DNA of 64,000 nt. It comes from Gluconobacter cerinus. GTDB lineage: Bacteria > Pseudomonadota > Alphaproteobacteria > Acetobacterales > Acetobacteraceae. Of the stretch, positions 61,505-64,000 are shown one piece after another. A model generated the notes under the pieces. That model had not been told where the DNA came from. It did not search any database and worked only from the letters and a program-made list of their open reading frames with translations. The position numbers were made by a program, and so were the translations under genes. The stretch spans positions 310,001-374,000 of the forward strand of contig NZ_BEWM01000003.1 of NCBI RefSeq assembly GCF_002723935.1. Reading direction: 5' to 3'. Positions within the stretch are counted from its first letter, which is position 1, and each line of letters starts with the position of its first letter.

Positions 61505-62955
61505 ACCGCTGCTCTACTCACCACTCAGGACTCTGCCCGATCATGAGACACAGCACGCCCCTCGTTCTTGCCCTGCTGGTCGCGTCCACGGCTGCTTTAC
61601 CAGCCATTGCAGATGCTCAAACGTTGCAGGAAGCTTTGGCTCTCGCCTACCGAAGCAATCCGACACTGCGGGGTGAGCAGGCCAATCAGCGCGCCATTAC
61701 CGAAAACTCAGCGCGAGCCAGGTCAGGCTGGAGGCCCACCGTTCAGCTGAACATGGATGCTTCCTATCAACAGGGGCCATACACCAGCGCCTTTGCGCTT
61801 GGCTCCTATACGTCCAACTCTGCTGAAGGTTATGTATCGGCCAAGCAGACGCTGTATTCATTCGGCCATGTCGCCAATCAGGTCCGTGCAGCGGACGCCC
61901 GCTCCGAGGCGGAGCAGCATCAGTTGAGGCTCGTCGAGGCGCAGGTCTTCACCAATGTCGTCACGGCCTACATGAATGTATTGCGAGACCGAAACATTCT
62001 CGACGTCCGTCGGGCAGATCTGGAGATGCTGACAAGGCAGGTCCAGTTGACAACCTCGCGTTACAATCTCGGCGGACAGCCCTCCGAACAGGTCACGCGC
62101 ACCGATGTCGAGCAGGCGGAGACGCGCCGACGGTCAGCAGAGGTTGCCGTTACACAGGCTCAGGCCACGCTTGCCGCATCCGTGGCCCAGTTTCGCGCAG
62201 TTATTGGCGCAGATCCCAGTGAACTCACAATGCCAGATAGCCTGCCGGGCCTGCCTGCAACGCTCGATCAGGCGCTGAAAACTGCGCTTACACTTAATCC
62301 ACAGCTCGCCCAGATGCAGGAAACAAAGAAAGCCACGTCTGCCGACATCGACACCGCCCGCTCACAGTGGGGGCCACAAATTCAGGTTCAGGGCACTTTC
62401 GGAACGATCGGTCCCGCCTCACCGTTCCGGGGTGGACAGTATGGCGAACAGGTGACTGGCGTCGTGCAACTCGTCCAGCCCCTCTACAACGGAGATCTGT
62501 ACAACTCCCAGATCCGGCAGGCTCGGAACATAGACGAACAGGCCCGGGAGAACATTGAACTCGCGCGGCGGACCGCGCTTCAGGACGTGGCAACCAACTG
62601 GCATGCCGTTGAAAACGGATTACAGGCTATCAGTGCCGGAATTGCCGAAGTCAAATCCGGTGAAACGTCTCTCAAGGGATACCAGATCGAATATGGCTAC
62701 GGTCTGCGGAGCACGACCGACGTCCTTTATGCCGATCAGAACCTGCGGTCAGCCCAGGTGGAACTCGCCAGCAGTCGTCATGATACCATCGTCGCAGAAG
62801 CAACACTTCTTGCCGCGATGGGGCGGCTTCAGAGTGATGATCTCCTACCCGGAATGCCTCATTATGACGCTGCGGCAAAATTTCAGCATGCGCGGACACG
62901 CGGCTGGGAACCTCTTCAGGCGCCAATCTCCGCTATCGACAAGGCTGGCTGGTAA
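61501..62955 (+). CDS. TolC-family outer membrane efflux protein
   Basis: A 484-residue outer membrane factor with a signal peptide best read from Met15 (MRHSTPLVLALLVASTAALP, cleavage after AIADA). ATG 61501 overlaps the permease stop, so ATG 61543 is an alternative start. Two TolC repeats are visible: TLQEALALAYRSNPTLRGEQ opening the first and TLDQALKTALTLNPQLAQMQ opening the second. Conserved stretches include YVSAKQTLYSFGHVANQVRAA and GVVQLVQPLYNGDLYNSQIRQA, and VGLRSTTDVLYADQ-like YGLRSTTDVLYADQNLRSAQ. It forms the exit duct of the export complex. Confidence 0.9.
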   Translation: MNRCSTHHSGLCPIMRHSTPLVLALLVASTAALPAIADAQTLQEALALAYRSNPTLRGEQANQRAITENSARARSGWRPTVQLNMDASYQQGPYTSAFALGSYTSNSAEGYVSAKQTLYSFGHVANQVRAADARSEAEQHQLRLVEAQVFTNVVTAYMNVLRDRNILDVRRADLEMLTRQVQLTTSRYNLGGQPSEQVTRTDVEQAETRRRSAEVAVTQAQATLAASVAQFRAVIGADPSELTMPDSLPGLPATLDQALKTALTLNPQLAQMQETKKATSADIDTARSQWGPQIQVQGTFGTIGPASPFRGGQYGEQVTGVVQLVQPLYNGDLYNSQIRQARNIDEQARENIELARRTALQDVATNWHAVENGLQAISAGIAEVKSGETSLKGYQIEYGYGLRSTTDVLYADQNLRSAQVELASSRHDTIVAEATLLAAMGRLQSDDLLPGMPHYDAAAKFQHARTRGWEPLQAPISAIDKAGW

Positions 62956-62972
62956 GAAAGGAGAGCCTGATT

Positions 62973-63779
62973 ATGTTCGCCGATACTCCCAGAGCCACCT
63001 AGCGTACTCTTACCGGTCAGAAACGCTATACATTTCTCAATCTCGCGGGCCTCGCACTCGGCATTGCCGTGTTCCTTACGATGGCACTGATCGTGCGTTA
63101 CGAAAATAGCTACGACGCCAGCGTTCCTAATGTTTCCCACCTTTATGTTCTGAACGGAGTATTTCGACCTACGGGTCATGCGTCGTCCGAAAGCGATGAC
63201 GTCAGTTTTGTTCCTTTCCCATTCCTTAAGCAGGATTTTCCCGAAATTGGAGCAGCCATACGGATGCTGCAAGAACCGCTGGTTGTTCGGGCGGGGCTGA
63301 CTCTGTCACAGGAAAAAGTAACGCTGACGGACCCCGCTTTCTTTTCCGTCTTCAAATTTCCCCTCCTTGCCGGGGATAGCTCTACTGCGCTGGACGGTCC
63401 GGGGAAGGTCGTCATTTCGACGGATATGGCTCGTAAATATTTCGGGACCGAACAGGCTTTGGCAAAGCGCCTGCGGATCGATAATGGTCAGACGGAAGCG
63501 ATCGTAAGCGGCATTCTGGCGCAGCACGATGTCCACAGGCTGGTTTGTATCACTGGCATGGGGGCCGGCGACAGCCGAGGCCATGGCGGCTTCCTCTATG
63601 ATTGTCTGTTCCTGCCGCTGATGCTGCGAAAGGTCTATGAAGACAAGGATCGCCAAGAAGAGGCAATCCGGGCCAGCGCGCTCGACTGGACGATCGCGCG
63701 CGCCGATGTCGCCGATTTCGTCGTGCAGCAACTCATCGCGGATACCTGGCTGCGCAAAGCGCCGCTTATCACCTGGTAA
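62973..63779 (+). pseudogene. Chimeric pseudogene: third FtsX permease fragment joined to an NAD(P)-binding protein tail
   Basis: ATG 62973 (AGGAGAG upstream) begins a permease-like frame interrupted by TAG at 63000-63002. The same frame continues as RYTFLNLAGLALGIAVFLTM and a MacB_PCD domain (FPFLKQDFPEIGAAIRML; VVISTDMARKYFGTEQALAKRL) up to about 63520. From there it changes to RLVCITGMGAGDSRGHGGFL, then DRQEEAIRASALDWTIARADVADFVVQQL and LRKAPLITW, the tail of an atypical SDR (NmrA/YwnB-like) with its own internal loss between DWTI and ADVADF. It is next to an IS481-family element that probably caused the deletion. Confidence 0.7.
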
Positions 63780-63877
63780 GATCCGTGGCGGGTCACATCT
63801 CCCCCAGCAGCTTCGTTAAAGGAGCACGCTCAACGCTGCGGAATCCATTGATGTACCTAGCAGGGCATCTTTCTGGG

Positions 63878-64000
63878 TGTTTAGTCCCGGGGGTTGGTGG
63901 TGTGATATTTTCACGTGAGTGGAAGGAAGCCTTATGGGACAGATACGTCATGGGAGCACCACGACTACGCACGCCGTGCGAGCAGCCACTACAGCGATCG
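63878..64000 (+). mobile_element. Left end of an IS481-family insertion sequence
   Basis: The element enters near 63878, where TGTTTAGTCCCGGGGGTTGG could be the terminal inverted repeat, and runs past the window edge. The boundary is a guess because the right end is not visible. The transposase reading frame starts at 63934. Confidence 0.5.
63934..64000 (+). CDS. IS481-family transposase, first 22 codons
   Basis: ATG 63934, preceded by GGAAGGA, starts the sequence MGQIRHGSTTTTHAVRAATT, which is the usual N-terminus of IS481-type transposases (an XRHGSATTTHAVRA pattern ahead of the helix-turn-helix). The catalytic DDE domain lies outside the window. Identification rests on this short motif and its place beside a broken gene. 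Confidence 0.7.
   Translation, partial: MGQIRHGSTTTTHAVRAATTAI

Noticed and set aside
1-64000. CRISPR arrays, rRNA genes
   Set aside because: No regularly spaced short repeats and no conserved rRNA segments were seen on either strand.

Overview
The window looks like a chromosome segment of an acetic acid bacterium (Acetobacteraceae, probably Gluconobacter or a close relative). The grounds are a complete alphaproteobacterial general stress response locus (PhyR, NepR, two EcfG-like sigma factors, HisKA_2-type kinase), a DUF1013/TrcR-type regulator found in Alphaproteobacteria, and the overall gene style. The genus is inference, not something read directly.

Left part (1-32 kb) is mostly core genome. 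It opens with a truncated CydD-type ABC exporter and the stress response locus (1.7-6.1 kb), where the anti-sigma factor and one sigma gene carry EcfG-type promoters. Next come an ABC-F ATPase, a Gfo/Idh/MocA oxidoreductase, secDF, mscL, rpmE, and an hsp20 gene with a sigma-32-like promoter and a probable RNA thermometer. These are followed by trcR, a DUF465 gene, purEK, two tandem radC-like genes (one degenerate), uvrD/pcrA, prmA, a GNAT gene, an aminopeptidase P gene and a lytic transglycosylase. After that lie several small lipoproteins, a glyoxalase-fold protein, tRNA-Val(GAC), an N-formylglutamate amidohydrolase, xylulokinase, a deoxyribosyltransferase-like protein and a diguanylate cyclase.

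Middle part (32-52 kb) is accessory. A redox cluster (LysR, SDR, NAD-binding reductase, quinone reductase, LysR) contains two adjacent broken genes. An AT-richer block (37.6-48.5 kb) follows. In it, a WYL-domain regulator is transcribed divergently from an apparent operon encoding a large HNH-motif protein with hydrophobic and coiled-coil parts, a dynamin-like GTPase, a small membrane protein and perhaps a second membrane-anchored protein. Two tandem paralogous GTPases lie just beyond the regulator. This layout resembles a phage-defence or abortive-infection island and is the best candidate here for an undescribed system. Next to it is a phage-like S24 repressor that lacks the autocleavage residues, with palindromic operators and a membrane protein gene behind a promoter whose spacer is one of those palindromes.

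Right part (52-64 kb) is an export system. A two-component pair (NtrB/NtrY-like kinase and an NtrC-like regulator without the sigma-54 contact loop) is divergent from an operon for a HlyD adaptor, a MacB/LolD-type ATPase, two FtsX/MacB permeases and a TolC-like outer membrane protein. A 20-bp palindrome lies between the two units. The operon ends in a broken third permease fused to the tail of an unrelated NAD(P)-binding protein, just before the start of an IS481-family transposase that runs off the window.
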